64,000 nt of DNA. Source: Isoetes taiwanensis. Taxonomy: Eukaryota > Streptophyta > Lycopodiopsida > Isoetales > Isoetaceae. The stretch spans positions 1,348,899 to 1,412,898 of the forward strand of contig JAJEKV010000115.1 of assembly GCA_021234155.1 (NCBI GenBank), given 5' to 3'. Position 1 is the first letter of the stretch, and every line of letters begins with the position of its first letter. This document shows, piece by piece, positions 33,691-47,900 of this stretch. The position numbers and the translations under genes are program-made. Below the pieces are notes generated by a model. It was not told the origin of the DNA. It worked only from the letters and a program-made list of their open reading frames with translations, and searched no databases.

Positions 33691-36600
33691 TATAGAGGAT
33701 TTTCATTCATGTCGAACCATTCGGTTCGCTTACAGTCTTGAGCCTTCCGGAATCTTTCTTATGTTGCGCTTTGCTCACAAACCATTGTAATTTGGATTCT
33801 TCATTTTGTAGCGAAATTCTTTTCGATCTTAAGTATTTCTTGCATATTTTCACGTATTTTTTGATTTTCATGGCGGGTTCTGCTTACATACACTTCCCGA
33901 TACGCTTGAATTTCAATAGGATGAATTTGTTCATTAGTGGTTTTGTTTTGTTTTGATAAAGAGCCGATCCTTCAACCTTACGTTAATTTGGGATTATCAT
34001 TTTGGCGGAAAATGTTTTGGAATTTATTTTAAATGATTTCCCTGTAGTTTTAGTTCATTGAGAAAGAAATCCTCAAAAATCAAAAAGAATTTGGCTCTAA
34101 TGTGATTTTCTGCATTTCCCTTTCATTACACCGAAATCTGCGGCTGACTAATTAAATTTGTTTTAAGCGATGATTGGGCTTTGCCTTCGATGGCAATGGC
34201 TTTGCCATATGTGATGATGCCGATGCCTTTGTGGAGTGTGGCCGGTCTAATGAACAACTAAACCGCGGGTGGCGATTACGACTCTGTACGCAATATCTTT
34301 GTGCTGCATTGACCTGCGAGCAGGGTTCATGCCCGGCAGCTAGCACTTATGTAAGTTTTTGTATATATACACCATCTGGATAGTATGCGAACCTGCGCTA
34401 TCTTGCGAAGGTACTTAAATGTCTTTTGCGTTTCGAGGCGGGCAACTATCATTTGGGTCTTAATTTATTCACCGGATGGCGTACTTTTATTGGGAGTTTG
34501 CTCACAAAGCATAACCTCCATTTCATGTAAGACTCATTTTAGGTATTTGTTGTGAGTAATGCAGTCGTTGTATATAGAAGTAGCTAGTCACGGTGTTTCC
34601 CGATTCTGCTACGGCGGATAATCACCTTAAAGCGTGATAGAGTCTTTCAGCGAAGCCACGAATATGAACAATTTTACATTTCTTGGTTTATCGCCAGTCT
34701 TTGAAGCCTGGCGGGGTTTAGGGGCATTTAGAGCTATTCGGGGGTTGAGGGTGCTTTCAGATTTTGTTTTGGTCTTCGCCGCGTCCTTCTACGGGTCATG
34801 TAAACTTCGGTTTGTAGTTTTATTTCATTTTGGTGATTTCTAGCTTTGCTTTTATCTATCTATTTATCTATCTGTTTAAAGGCACTTGCTTGAGTAGCAA
34901 AAAAATATTAGATCGAATATCATTTCATGTAATACAATATACTCAACATGGTCAAATTAATGTAGCTTGTTTTCCCTCATTGATCAAAATTATCTTGGCT
35001 TGTTTTCCTGAGTGGATTTCTTTATTTGTTTGTTTGTTGGTAGAAGGCCAAAATTTTCACGATGTATGCCAACACACCTTTACATTAACAATAATTAACA
35101 CAAACCATTGCATCAAGCATTTAAATTAAAATCCCAGAAAGCCCCCTTTGGTTTGGGTGCATATTCACATAAAGGGTTACTCAGGACATGAGGAGAGGCG
35201 TCCGATGGGCATATTGCCTTTATTCCTTAATCGAACCATATATGTGATCCCCTCGGTATTTAGCAGGTAACACACAAGTTTTTCTAAAGTTTACAAAATA
35301 CTATAAGGTTTAGAGGTATATATACTTAGCAAAGGGCGTGAGTAGGTTTTAGACCGTCGTGGGCGAGTTATTAGTTTACCCCTCTCGTTGCTGATACTTG
35401 TAATGTAATCAACGAAACACGAGAGAGCGCGGGTTGATTAAGCATACTTAGTCGTGCGCGTTGAAAAGCGGTAGCGCGAAGCTACCATGCGTAGGATTGC
35501 GAGCTATGAATGCCTCTAGAAATTCGAATCCATACCAGAATGCGGCTCTTTACACTCCTCAATTTGTGACCCGACTACTTTATTGAAGTGCCTTGTATGC
35601 CCCAAGGCAAATGTCGAGGATTATACATTTGAGGACCATTGCGAAAAGCGAAGATCACGAAGGTTCTTTTAAGAATTTCAATGCCGTAATAGGGTTCTAA
35701 ATTGAGGATAGAAACTGAGGATAAATAATTGAACCTTATTAACATTCGCGGCAGCAGCTCTGATTTTTAGTATACTTGTGTGAGCACATAACAGATGTGT
35801 GAATAAGTGGCAGGGAGCCTCCTCTGTTCCACCCTTCCATTATATCCTGGACCAATTGTGAGAGGGGAGCCTCAGCGGTCTCCACCCTCTCCATGTTATG
35901 TCAGTTGCTTGGCAAGGGAGAGCCTCACTCTGCTGCAGCCTCCCTGAGTACCTCAGTCTCACGATAAAGGAATGACAGCATCTTTGTTATGCATTATCAT
36001 GTCCCATCTCCACTAGGAATATGCACTTTGAGAAGCGAGGCCAAACAATTTATTATAGACAGCTTTCAACTTTAAATTAACTTTTGTCCCGGCCATGCAG
36101 CAGCTCTCACGCCCGTTCACTTTGCTCTTGAATCCCTCCAGTGGCTCTAGCATCAGCACTAAAAAGCGAGTGCAAAGCATAGCCAAGCTGAAGGCATATG
36201 TCCAACATCCCTTACAGTTACCCATCATTAAAAAAGGGCGTGGGCCGAGGCACTCAACTCGGGAGAAAAACAAAGTGAGGAAGGCGAGGAAATGGAACAT
36301 TGGCGAGGCGATCTCGCTTAGCGAAAATTTAAAAGTTCAAGTTGGGAAAACAAATCAGCAAGTTGAGAGGACCATTAGATTATTTGCAAATCCAAATTTG
36401 AGGAATATAGGGTACACTATGTATTGTCTTTCGGTGGGTCTCACTTATCCCATTTGAATTTATCACATCTCTGCATTTATACTTGTATTTGACTCTTTGA
36501 GTGAATAAAAGAGTCAGCCGTCTGCCAACAAAAAAAAAATAAACTGAACTAGAGCAAAAGCTTGACCACAAAGCGAGAGAAACACAAATCTTAGCACCAT

Positions 36601-38833
36601 CACAAAACCTTAAATAGAAGCCGTATAGAAGCTGATATACAATAAAACATAAAGTAAACTTATGTGACATCTCAACAAATCATAAAAGCGCCCCGAGATT
36701 ATAAATATAGCATAAATAGAAGCGAGAGGAAGTGCTAGAAGCTCAACATCACGGTATATACCGTAGGATCAGCGGATCCGGCGACTATAGTAGTCAATAT
36801 GTATAAAATACCAAAAGGGACTCGAGAGGATTTGATATGGATATAATTCACGAAACTATAGGCCTTATCCACTGGAAATTATTCAATAGGTTGTTGCAAA
36901 AAACATTGGTTAAGATAAAAAATATCCACGTTACACCTCACCCTGGTTAGATTGTTGCAATAGTCTTGGCCAGAGACATTGATCATGTTGGTAGAGTTGA
37001 GCCTTCATATTTATTCTAAAACCTTATGGCCCAGTATAGAGCTTTCGATATACCATGAAACCTTAAAATAAACTTCGAGGTGACATCTCAAAATCCCTTA
37101 AAAGCCCCGATCATAAATAGGCATAAAAGCGAAAGCAGGGTACCATATAAGTGGAAGATACAATGAACAAATTAAATTGGAGAAGATCTTTGGATAATAG
37201 AGATACTTAGCGGGAAGATCTTTGGATATTAAATGCCAAATGATAAGAAATACCTTAAAAGCGAAATTAAAATTAGATGTATAAGAGAAATTAAAAGCGT
37301 GTTTTGCATTAAAATTGTCTTTGCAGCCTTTAAAATATAGCACCTTTGTGCTAAGATCTCAAATCCATCCGAGAAATCTTGAGCAATCTTAACATACTTG
37401 ATATTTACAATATCACGAAGACACAGGAAGAATAAAGAGCTATCAGCCGTGCTATCACATTCCCTCAAAAGCAAATACCACTTTAGATAATGAAATGCAA
37501 GAAGCGATTACTCTATGTACATATCCCTCTTTTGTAAACAGCTTTTAATTTTCTAGCCAAATACTTAAAAAACGAGAGTACACCCAACCTTATTAGAATA
37601 GCTCCACAATAAACGAATAAACATTATCGCCACAATGCAGTCTACGGATAAAGCTCCAATAAAGCTTGTAGGTCAAGATTAGAAGTCAAGAACAAGTATC
37701 ATTCTTTTCGAGGAATTTGGAAAAGAGATCACTTTAAGATGCGAAGTATTAGCGCAAAACTCACCATCCAAGATACAAAAGCGTTGAAGAGCATCGATAG
37801 CAAAATATCATTACGCGTTACTTTAAAACAAAATATTGCACCAGCAGCCACTACAGTAGCTGCCACCTCTATTCCGGCTACATACTAGAGAGATGGGTAC
37901 CCTTTCTTACGCGGCCTTGAGATGCCGAACAAGCACGCGAAGGGTATCACTTTCTTTCTCAAGTACCTTTTCACCTACGGCGCCGCCTCCAGCCATATTT
38001 GGCTCACACGAGAAATCCGGGTTGAGTTCCACCGGGAACACACAGAAGCATATGTAATAAGAGTTGAAGCAGCTGTGCTCTAAGCTTTGAGTCTCCCTTG
38101 ATGCTTGCATCATTTGGTCCCTCTTGATCCAAGCTGTCCATCATAAATGCACGCCAAATCCCTAAATCTCCCCGGTACAGGAGGAGGCTTGACTTTATTT
38201 TCTGCAAGCGATCCTGCCCTGTAACTCCCAAACAGCCAGCTACAATAGACAAATGAGAGCAGAAACTACAGGCAAGTAGCACCAGTGGAGTGCAACCTTC
38301 TGTGATGCAGTGGAGTGCAACAACAGCCACGACATGCGTTGCTTCCACCTACCCCTTCGGCCTAACTCTTTAAAGTAGAACATGTAAGAAAGGCTGCATG
38401 AAAGCGGAGATAGAAAAGCCAATTATGTGGGTATTTCTCAAACTTACATATAATTGTCATATTTATTTTAATTTGCATGTATATTTATGGTTCAGCAACA
38501 GGCCACAATCTTGAGCAGTGAGCATGATTCTAAGATAGACAAAATATTAAGATACCAAAGGCCTAGCTTGGGAGCGGTAAAACCTACCTATTATTATTGG
38601 TAAGCAGCTGAGAATGAGGCCCATATTGCCTTTGCAATATTTTACTAGAAGCGACATGGTACAATGTATAAGCATAAAGTTAGAGTAAAACACCGAGTTA
38701 AACAATTTGGAATGTATTATAAAATAGAATTTCAGATTAAAAGAAAGGATCTAATAACTTCCTTTTGCACACATTTTCTTTAACTAAATAAAATTATCTA
38801 CATCACATAAAAAGGGTATAGCGGCGGGCGCAA
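33691..38833. other. No identified gene; scattered weak open frames
   Basis: Frames at 34174-34383 (ends at a TAT|GTAAGT donor-like site), 36095-36457 (120 codons, basic) and 38113-37907 (minus; starts in a GC-rich block) have coding-like amino-acid mixes, but I recognise none of them. Three diverged GAGCCTC-containing units of about 55 bp lie at 35814-35960. The stretch from 33.9 to 38.8 kb probably contains old transposon debris. Confidence 0.4.
36607..37140. repeat. Two diverged copies of a repeat about 410 bp apart
   Basis: AAACCTTA...TATAGA...GATATAC...AAA(G/A)TAAACTT...GTGACATCTCAA...AAAAGC...CCCGA...ATAAATA begins at 36607 and again at 37019. Both copies share word order over about 120 bp, so this is a decayed tandem or dispersed repeat. 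Confidence 0.6.
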
Positions 38834-41800
38834 TTTTTTTTTTAGGAAATATAAGAATATATTAAACCTTCAAGAATACGTCAAATACAATAGTAAGTAG
38901 TGCTAAATAGAAAAGCGCCCATCATGATCACAATACACCAAAATTGACCCAAATTTCCCGCTTAAGCGCATGCGGAACAAGCTTGGGGCGCAGATACGCC
39001 CTGCCACAACCCATACCTCAAGATCCCGGAACCAGCGAAAAGAGGAGCTAAACGCATTACGAAAGACCGCTTCAGTCTTTTCAAATCAGCCACAAAGCCA
39101 AGCTGCATAAATGAAGCATGCACAGCTTGGCCCTTTGCCCACCTGCTACAGAGGAAGGACTCCCAAGAAGAATCTTACATTTCGCATAATGAGAAGTCCC
39201 AAAGGGGCTCTCACGGGACCAAGCTGCCCCTGCATGCGGACAAGCGATTGCTCAATAGTGTCGCTCCACTTAAGGGCATGTTTCGCTACACGAGGAAGCG
39301 GAGCATGAACTCGGACATTCACTGCAGAGGCTGCGGTGCAAAATCACATACAAAAAATTACAGATTTTAGGAGGCAATGTATTTCCCGCGCCCACTTCAC
39401 TGGCGGGCCGCCTCCTGGAAGCAAGTGACCACTTATCCAGAAATGACAGCGATGTCCTGAAGTACTTTAAAGACTACTTGAAACAGCGTGTCACAGAAGC
39501 GCCACAAAGCAGGGCCATCTCCAAGTCACTATCTCCACGACTTTAGCGATTGAAGCAGAAGACAACTGCAATGGAATAGCGGTAGCAATTAAAGCCCAAA
39601 TCCGTATCCACGCGCATACCGTCTCTCCTAAAAACTCCCGCATGGCGCTGAGATGACCCAATACGATCCACGGATAGATGTTACTACTGCGGCAATCCAT
39701 GTGGCGAAGTACACAGGTGTAGGAAGAGCCAAGGAATCCAGAACCAAGAGGTACTGAAGAAGCGATAGAGCTACCATACATACGCGAGTCCAGCTGAAAA
39801 CGCCAGCCACTTCGAGGCCTTGAGAGACCACTTAAGAAAAGGATTAACGAGAGCCCGGCAAGCCCAGGCGAATAGGCCTTCTAAACACAATAAGTGGCGA
39901 AGTGGCCCTTATGAGAGGCAAACACAGGGCTAGTACTCCTGCTCTCAGCCTGCCAGATAATTCCCTGACCTGACACCTTAGTGTGCAACATTCAAGCATA
40001 CCCAAAACCTATGCAGGGGCCTTGCACTTCACCATCACGACCTTCATGTAGCCCCTCCTCATTTCCCTCCCCGAGCAAGAGTGGGGCCGTTGTCCAGTAC
40101 TTGTACGTTGCGTTTTAAGTATACGGGAAATTTGCGTAAACATGAAGTGTTACTTTCTGAGCAGCGGCAGCTGCAGGGAAATACCAGCCATGGTAAGGAT
40201 TTACTTCCCCTCCACCAATTCAAATGCGCCCAAGATTACATGTCTCACTTAAATTGCCTAGCATTATGTCCAAGCAAAATGGTAGCACCTACTTGGTTTA
40301 GCGTGGTAATGTGTAAGTGGCCGAGCGAAGCGGCTCAACCCCGCGCGCGGGAGAGGTTCCTCCATTACCCACATGGCGAGCATACCGGCCGATTAGCAAG
40401 CATCACGAAGCTAAAGAAAAGGCATCCCAAAATATTCTTAGGCACTGGAGATTGGACTTCGTCTGCATGAAGAGGAATGTATCTGTATGAGTGTGCATAT
40501 TCTCTTTGCGACCCATCATCCCATCTTGAGACCTTGCACCACATTGCTCGGCAATTGCCACAGAAAAAAAATTTGAGAGCTTACGCCACTATAGTAGACA
40601 AGAAGAGGCCGCGGACATCACACGCCTAATGCCTCGGCCCGCAAGGAAAGATTGAAAGGTCTCACCACGACACTTCCACTTTATGCGCCCTAGCAGAGAC
40701 ACATACATCTTCATAACTTACGTTTCCACTGAAACTAGGCCCTTTAAAACACCATCATATACATAAGCACCCAGCGGCAACGCTTGCATCCGGCAAAAAC
40801 AAGAGCTGCACTCATCCCTCACAGGCAATGCACTCCCTCAAGCAGCCCACATTATGGAATATTTGAGGTATAAAGAGCCGGTACTCTGCACTAATGCGTG
40901 AACTAATCTTGGCAAGCCTCTCGGTAAAATATAGCAATGATTTTATACACTCACAGGACCATGAGTAATAGGCCTCCAGGTCATTGATGGTTTTAGGATG
41001 CTTACACTTGGGTATAAGTGAAATACAACTGTATTCAGCGGAGGATGCATGAGTTATTCCCCAAAGATCCACATACACTGCTGCAAGGTCCCACCCATTC
41101 CCAGGTACTTCTGAAAAAACTCCACTGGTGTCCATCCAGCAGGACACTTATTCCAGGCCAGCAGTGGCAGCCCATCCCAACTCCACCTTAGTCTGGCTCC
41201 TCCGCTCTGTCTTTGAAGAGATTCTTGGCAGAAACCTTAGCAGCGTACCGGCTCTTGAAACACTCTGTGAGAGGCGGGCTCAGCAAAAAAATGTTTCATA
41301 GTGTAGCTGCCTCTGAGGCCTTGATAGCATCCCCGGTTCTTTTAACAACATACAGGGGCAACTATGTCACGCCATAGGCTGCTGCATAACTTCTTGGCGG
41401 GCATAGGAAAAGACTTGAGAGCAAGTGTAAAATTTTGCTTCAACCGTCAAACCCGCTTTGACTGGCCTATAAACCTCCTCCTCAACCTCGACCGGCGAAG
41501 CACACCTCCGCATAGCCATGAAGACCCGCCCTCTAAAGGGCACTCCCGATTTCGCATATAAAACATCCAAGCGGCGTTGAGCCACAAAGCCTTTGCCTCC
41601 CCATTCTTTTACATAGCTGGCTACCTAGCCAATGCATAACCATTGCACTCCATTTCCTTTATCTGGCCGAATACTCTGCTGCCAAAAACTTCTGGCCGAG
41701 CTGCCTTGAGCTCAGATCCCCGAAAGTTGTATTAAGCAAGTCTGAGAGGCGCGGTGGGTGGTCATGCAAACCCATTGAATGATCACGAGGAGTGTGGTCA

Positions 41801-44290
41801 GTGAGAGGTGGCGGGAGCAGTACACTAGTGAAGGTGGAGGCATAATCCAAAGCTGGCAGGAGTACACCATAAAACTCTATCCCGGCTAGAGTATGCCTAC
41901 AAAACCAATTATTGCGCCAAGTATAACTTCAGGAGTCCCGGGAAGCTGATCAAACACTCACACTGAAAAGCCTAAGCCATTGTCAGCTCTCCAAAACCAC
42001 ATACAACCTCCCCGAAACCAGCCACCATACACCTTCTCCCCGAAACTCCATATTACGTCACAGAACCATGCAAAACCATACAAAGCTGAAACATTTAGCA
42101 ATTTAGCATAACAACCCTTTAATTGCGGCGCACATTTTACTAACCCCCACCGGGCCCAGCCTCCTTCCATTTAATCGCCTTGGCGGCGTATCATGTAGAA
42201 AAGGTTACATGTACACCCATTTTCAACAAATCAAAAGTACCTCACGGCCACACTGTTGTAGCAGCTGCCACTACCTCTTTGATTACCCAAGATATTCATT
42301 AGGTTGTTAAAATGTCACCCACAGCACATTTTAGCCAACTCACTGCCAAACACAAGATATGCAGTTAAGATTCTTCACGATACATGGCGAGGCGTGCACC
42401 AAACATCAGGAGGAAGGATTTGATGCCTCTCATTCGGAATAGAATTTTCGCGCATCGCTAGCCGTTGCTTGTGCAAAGAGTGGGATCCTTGCAAAGCCTC
42501 ATGCCTCCACACATTCATCGAGGAAGAAAAGTGCAGACTACGATCAATCACCATTGATCCCGCGAGGAAGAGCGGCGGTAGAGGCTGCGGATAGGCTAAA
42601 TATGACCCTCTTGAGGCTGCCACTGCGCTTTCGCCTCCTAGAAACAGCTTTGTTGCCACCCTTCCTACTGCAGCTCTTCAATCTGTACTTGAGTCTCCTA
42701 CATGCCAGGGATGCACCATCTGAGAAGGTTGGGTTGTGTCTCTAAATTTGCCACTGCTCCACAACCTTCAGCCACGGGGAGGAACAAGTCACCCAGAGAA
42801 GATGAAAGCGGCCCAATCACTGTTTACTCTGCACACTTGGGTCTTTGAATACGGATTATCTTTGAATGAAAGCTTAAAGCGATGGAAACATTGCCAAAAG
42901 CTCTCCCCATTGAAAGCGGGAATTCCAAGCAGGAAGTAAGAATAATAATCACACTCTTAACCACAAGGCCTCACGAGGTAGCCGCTAAGCCCACGCCCGA
43001 ATACCTGCACACATATCTGGCGCGCCGGGTTCTGCTGAGTTCCAGGGCCTTTGGCCGTAGCTGAAAGTAGAAACTTCAGGCACCATCATCTGCAGGCGGA
43101 GATCGGTTAAACCCGGCCTTAGCACTCCTATAACACCGCAGCCCAGGCCTAGCGGAAGAGAAACACGAGTATAATGTGGAACAAAAGCACAGAGCCCCAC
43201 TCCCATACGTGCCACTCCATGCTTAGAGACCAGCTCACCGTGGCCCCTCGAGAATCAACCATAATAGAAAGAAATTATTGCGAGAACTTGAGTCACATAT
43301 AGGAAGCAATTCCATTGCATAACAAAGCGAGCGTAGCAGTACCCAGAAACCTCTGCATATCCAAAACCCGATGAAATAGCCTAACACCGCAAATCTGGCC
43401 AAATTCTCATATCGCACATGCGCCCAGTGAATTAATTTCTACTTGAGTATGAATTTAAAAACCGCGCAATCCTTCTTGGCTATTACTCTAAGAATAGCGG
43501 TACCTACATCACCTAGAACTTTTCTACGCACTTTACGCACAAAATTTACTAATCCATCCCGAAAACCTAAACACCAAGGCAGCGGTGTCGTGCTACCTTT
43601 CCATGCATGAGGCTGGGGCTCATGGTGGTTGGGGCATCACCTCACAGGGGAACCTGCAGAAAGGGGTCATACAGCGACAAACCACCATTTCTCACCCGAC
43701 AAGGCCAGGGTCCCAGACTCCAAAGGTGGCATTGAGCTGCGGGACACCACACCTCTCTGTCTCCATCCTCTCACATTTCCGAAGCATCACAGAATCCCGC
43801 CGGATACCTCACAGCCACATCACAGCTAGAGTGGCTCTTGAAGATCCGGCGCCAAGCTAATGCAGCTCTTGGATATGTCCGCCTCCTTTTTCTTTCCACT
43901 CATGACATCGACCGCAGATCTGGCCCGGCCTTCTCCGGGCCATAAGCTGAGTGCGGGAATTCCCCGCCATCACCATATTTAAAGAGGTTCTGGCGAGGAG
44001 AGCGCCTTGGGGTATCAAAACCAACCACCAAACACATAGCAAGAACCAAGAAAAATATGTACAAAAAGAAGGAACACTTGAAGAGCTTTCCAATGAACCA
44101 AAATACGCTAAAAGCAGTCCGAATCACGAGAAGTTATAAAGGATTCACCAAGCGGCCATACGCCATCACCATGGCGCCCCATACGAAGCGCCTCGAGGCA
44201 GAACATGATTCTTATAGCGTAGACAACAAAACATCAAGAAAGCGGCAAGGCTACTTTTGCAACATATTTAGCAGAATGAAGTAAAACACA
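38834..44290 (-). mobile_element. Decayed non-LTR retrotransposon (LINE)
   Basis: Orientation is minus. The 3' end is a T10 run at 38834-38843 on the plus strand (poly-A tail), preceded on the element strand by an AT-rich trailer ending TTATATTTCCT, typical of plant LINEs. The reverse transcriptase is recognisable at 41160-39500. The GC content of 39-44.3 kb is visibly higher than its flanks. The 5' end is set only by where that composition stops and is uncertain. No target-site duplication was found. Many frameshifts mean no intact ORF2. Confidence 0.7.
39491..41160 (-). pseudogene. LINE reverse transcriptase remnant
   Basis: Read down the minus strand in shifting frames. GTPVEFFQKYLG (about 41125, the usual PVEFFK block) is followed by SLIPKCKHPKTIND (about 41005), the 'LIPK...INDxRPI' block. 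Then come FTERLAKI and RISAE, AAF/RLFIP and NVGC, matching 'NRLxxII...QxAFIxGR'. VGNGGTSPARGV (about 40375) is the block before RGVRQGCPL. At about 39800-39640, ATWIAAVVTSIRG resembles the C-terminal LINE region before the FxW motif. The polymerase copies element RNA at a nicked target. The catalytic FADD/YADD motif is not visible, and no single frame is open for more than about 110 codons. Confidence 0.75.
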
Positions 44291-44917
44291 AGGCTCACGT
44301 TTACAACATATTTGCTTAGAGCAGTAAAATCAGTATTATTAGTGCGCTAGCACAAGAATGGAAACACATGTTTACGCATCATATTTCCTGCGAGCTATAT
44401 GCAGTAATGTTACTGTGTAAAGCTACTGTAAGAAAGGCCTGGGTATTTGCTGGCTCTGAGATAGTGTAAAATGAAGTAGGCGAATGGATCTATTAAACTT
44501 CTCTTTGCATCTTCTCCAACTAAATAAAGGCATCAACATACGAGAACTTTCACTTCAGGAATGTTGAAGAACATATACAAGGTATGAAGCTTCGGAAAAC
44601 ATAGACACAGAGATGAAAAGGGTAGTTTTATTAGTCATGCCATAACACTCACTGGCCCCAATGCGGCATGGAAAGAAGGAGTGCAAATCCTAAGTTGAAT
44701 ATCGAGAGGTGCAAAAAAGCGTTTGAAGTTCATCTAAGTATAGATTGAAGAAAGAACTAATTTTCCGCTTTGACCCGGAATAGAAATCACGCGCCCAAAT
44801 CACACAGCTAATTCCAGCCGCATAGCCGGTGCACTTATGTAAGATTTAAATTATCTCATCAGCACTCACAAGGAGCCCAAAAAATCAACTGTATATTTAA
44901 CAGGTATTGAATAATCT

Positions 44918-44940
44918 AAAACCATGATATACATGGTTTT
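44918..44940. other. Perfect hairpin AAAACCATG / CATGGTTTT
   Basis: Nine-base stem with a 5-base ATATA loop. No adjoining gene for which it could be a terminator; probably a small palindrome in repeat DNA. Confidence 0.6.
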
Positions 44941-47900
44941 TAATACTAAATTACTTTGTCATAAGAAAATACTTGCCGTAGTAGTTTTTGAAATTGATAA
45001 GTAGTTTATATTTATAAATTCTTTTGGTGATTATCAGTCATATAGATTTCATTACATATATCATAGTTAGTTTAGTAAGACTAGCATTAGTTTGTTAACC
45101 ATTTATGAATTGTGACATGGTCTAAAAGATAAATTTTACTATACTTAATGTTATATAACATATGATCTTTGGTTGGCAAAAGCTAATTTTATCTGATGCT
45201 GAAAATTCATAAATAAGGTGTCCGATAAGCTCCTCATGAGTATTTACTTTGGCACGCAGTAAATCCCAAAAATATCAACAAGAATGTATGCTTATGCATG
45301 CATAGGCAATATATATCTCCCAAGCCTGAGAATTATTAGCCCAACTCAGAGTGGTAGAGGGGCCGAGGATCAGAGATCAAAAATGGGTGGGCCTTTTAGT
45401 TGATTTATGGTATGTTTTTGGTAGGAATTATCAATATAAGAAGTGCTAGCATATGAAAAAGCTGATGCCATTCTTTTGCGAAAAAAGTAACACACATTAC
45501 ATACTCCTCGCCATCCCTATTGCCAATACATTTCATGGCGAAAATATACACCCACCACAGATTTTAAAACACAGCGCTTGCCACAATTTTGCAGCGAAAT
45601 TCCTCCGTCGAAAGTAACGCAAAGTAGCCAGCGCAAAATTATCCATTAAAATTACGCCAGAGATACATAATGTTAAGTATCGCCACCACATTCATCATTA
45701 GTACCTTATCACGGCTTTATTTTAGCGAAAGCGTGCCATTTTGCATCTCCACAAAAATATTTTAAAGAGAAGAGGCTTTTTAAAGAATTTTCATTATCAA
45801 AACTTTTAGGAAGTTTAAGTTTACTAATGCAGCCAGTTTGCGCCAAGTAAAATGAGCTCAGATCGAGTATTTTCTTTCGCGCTACTCATGATGAATGATA
45901 CATTCTCCTCCGCGCACATTTAGATACAAATAAGATCCATAGCACGACTATATGCGTATTTGCTTTCTTTCTGAGTCGGGGGAGTCACAGATGGAAGTTC
46001 ATTATAGCAAGTGAAACATTTAAGTCTATGTCATATTTTGAGCGATGTTTATGTATTATCATAGAAATGATATTTGTATTGCTCAGAGATATATAATACA
46101 GTCTATGAACATTTGTGTAGATCTAGCTAGCCTTATACTGCAGCCATGCTCATCTTTGTCTATGTTTGTAACACAACCTATATTTAGTGCTTAGTAATAG
46201 CTTACAATATCCCAGGACTGTCACGTTTCTCTATGCTTAGGAACTAGTAGGGCCGTAGAGCCATTCCAGCAGTTTTTCTATATATGGAATCTGAGGTAGC
46301 TTTACAAATTTTAGTGCCTTCATTCTTTTAGTCTACTAGATTGGAATCACAGAATACCAAGTGTAATTTCCGTAGCGGCAAGCACTTTAAAAGCGTTGAG
46401 ATGGACTAGAGATATTGACACATAGGCTACTAAAATCTTACTTTATACACTACGGCATGGACAAGCTGCGGCATGTTCTTAGTTACTTAGGCCTCACTTG
46501 TGGTTCAACTAGGTAAGTTCAGTTTACCACCATTTCCTTATGATGTATTAGTCTTTGAGTATGCTTTATACGTATTTCAAAGTAGAGCTTTTAGCATTCA
46601 TCATTTTGATTTGATAGCTGTTTCTAATTTATATTTATGTATTTCACGGATATTTTATGATATGTTTGGTGGCGGTGATCAATATTTGCTTTTGCATTTG
46701 GCGGGTTATTTAAACTTTTTACTGGGATTATATCCTTGAGGTTGGTTGGGTATGATCCCGCTTGTAAGGATGTATTGTGCTAGATCAAATGAAACAGGCA
46801 TAAATAGAGACTTTTGATTTTTGCTTCATGCATCTGATTGTCTTTGGAAAGGAGAATCAACAGTAGAGTTGATATTATCAATCTTTGCTTGTTAGATATA
46901 AGCTAATTTTTAATCCAGGACTTATTCGGTGAATAAATGAGTAGCATTTTCTAACCTATTTACTCTTGTTCTAGTGCTAGGAGATTTGGTAGGATTATTG
47001 TCCCGAGGTTTGGTTGGAGGGAAGCGAAGTCAGGGCGAGTTACTTTTACGCCATGATGTCTAAAAGGTTGAAACTCTCAAATGTGCTTGAACCTTCACTA
47101 CATACTTTAGGTAGAAAGGTGCCTAAGAAACATCTTTATTAAGATGTTGTATTTGAGTATTTGTAGTTTTTTTTCATCCTGCAGCTATTAAACATCCATA
47201 TATCACATTGTTAGTATATTCTGGTATTTAAGAAGCTAGCTCTATCTTATTAAACATTTTATATGAAGCGGTGATAATTTTGATTTACATTGAATATCTT
47301 TATACGAGAAAATGATACACATTGAATTTGATCTCTCACTACGTTTATTTTTGTTAATTCCTAGATGTCTTGGGCCTTAAATATGACCTATATTTTGTGG
47401 AAGTTTGCAAGTATATGGCAAATAGAAAATTCGAGGTTCAAATCCACTGGCCCGCCCGGAGCTATTTGAGATAGCACGTGTTCTCTTAGCATCATCACAT
47501 GAGATCAATCATCATTTACTTAGCAATCATTATTTACACTTGCTTGTCCTTTTTTGTTTCTAATCTCAGTACAAAAACTTGCATCATTTACTCACAATCT
47601 TGTATATACAAATTACAAGTCTTCTCTTAAAATATTGACTAAATAAAATATTGCCGACAATATCAACCATCTCATTTTTTACTCGGCCTTCAACATCTAT
47701 ATATACTTGATTTCTTACAGCAAATATTGGCGGGAATGGACTTTATAATAGCTTTTGGTAATTATTTTTTGTTTTTGAAGTTTACTAATTATAATATATC
47801 ATCAATGTCATTAGCGAGAAGGTAATTTTTAGTGGTAGTAACCGTTAGTCACCATGTCACTAAATGCACAAAAGTGTCAGAGTTATCACGTCTCCGGTGT

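Noticed and set aside
40081-40470. 129-codon plus-strand frame
   Set aside because: It is antisense to the reverse transcriptase region of the LINE; the minus strand carries the recognisable motifs.
46500-46739. Hydrophobic 79-codon plus-strand frame
   Set aside because: AT-rich DNA readily gives Phe/Leu/Tyr-rich frames; no homolog is recognised and no splice or start context supports it.
47435-47445. Perfect B-box-like GGTTCAAATCC on the plus strand
   Set aside because: No A box at a suitable distance and no repeat partner in the window; an 11-bp match can occur by chance.
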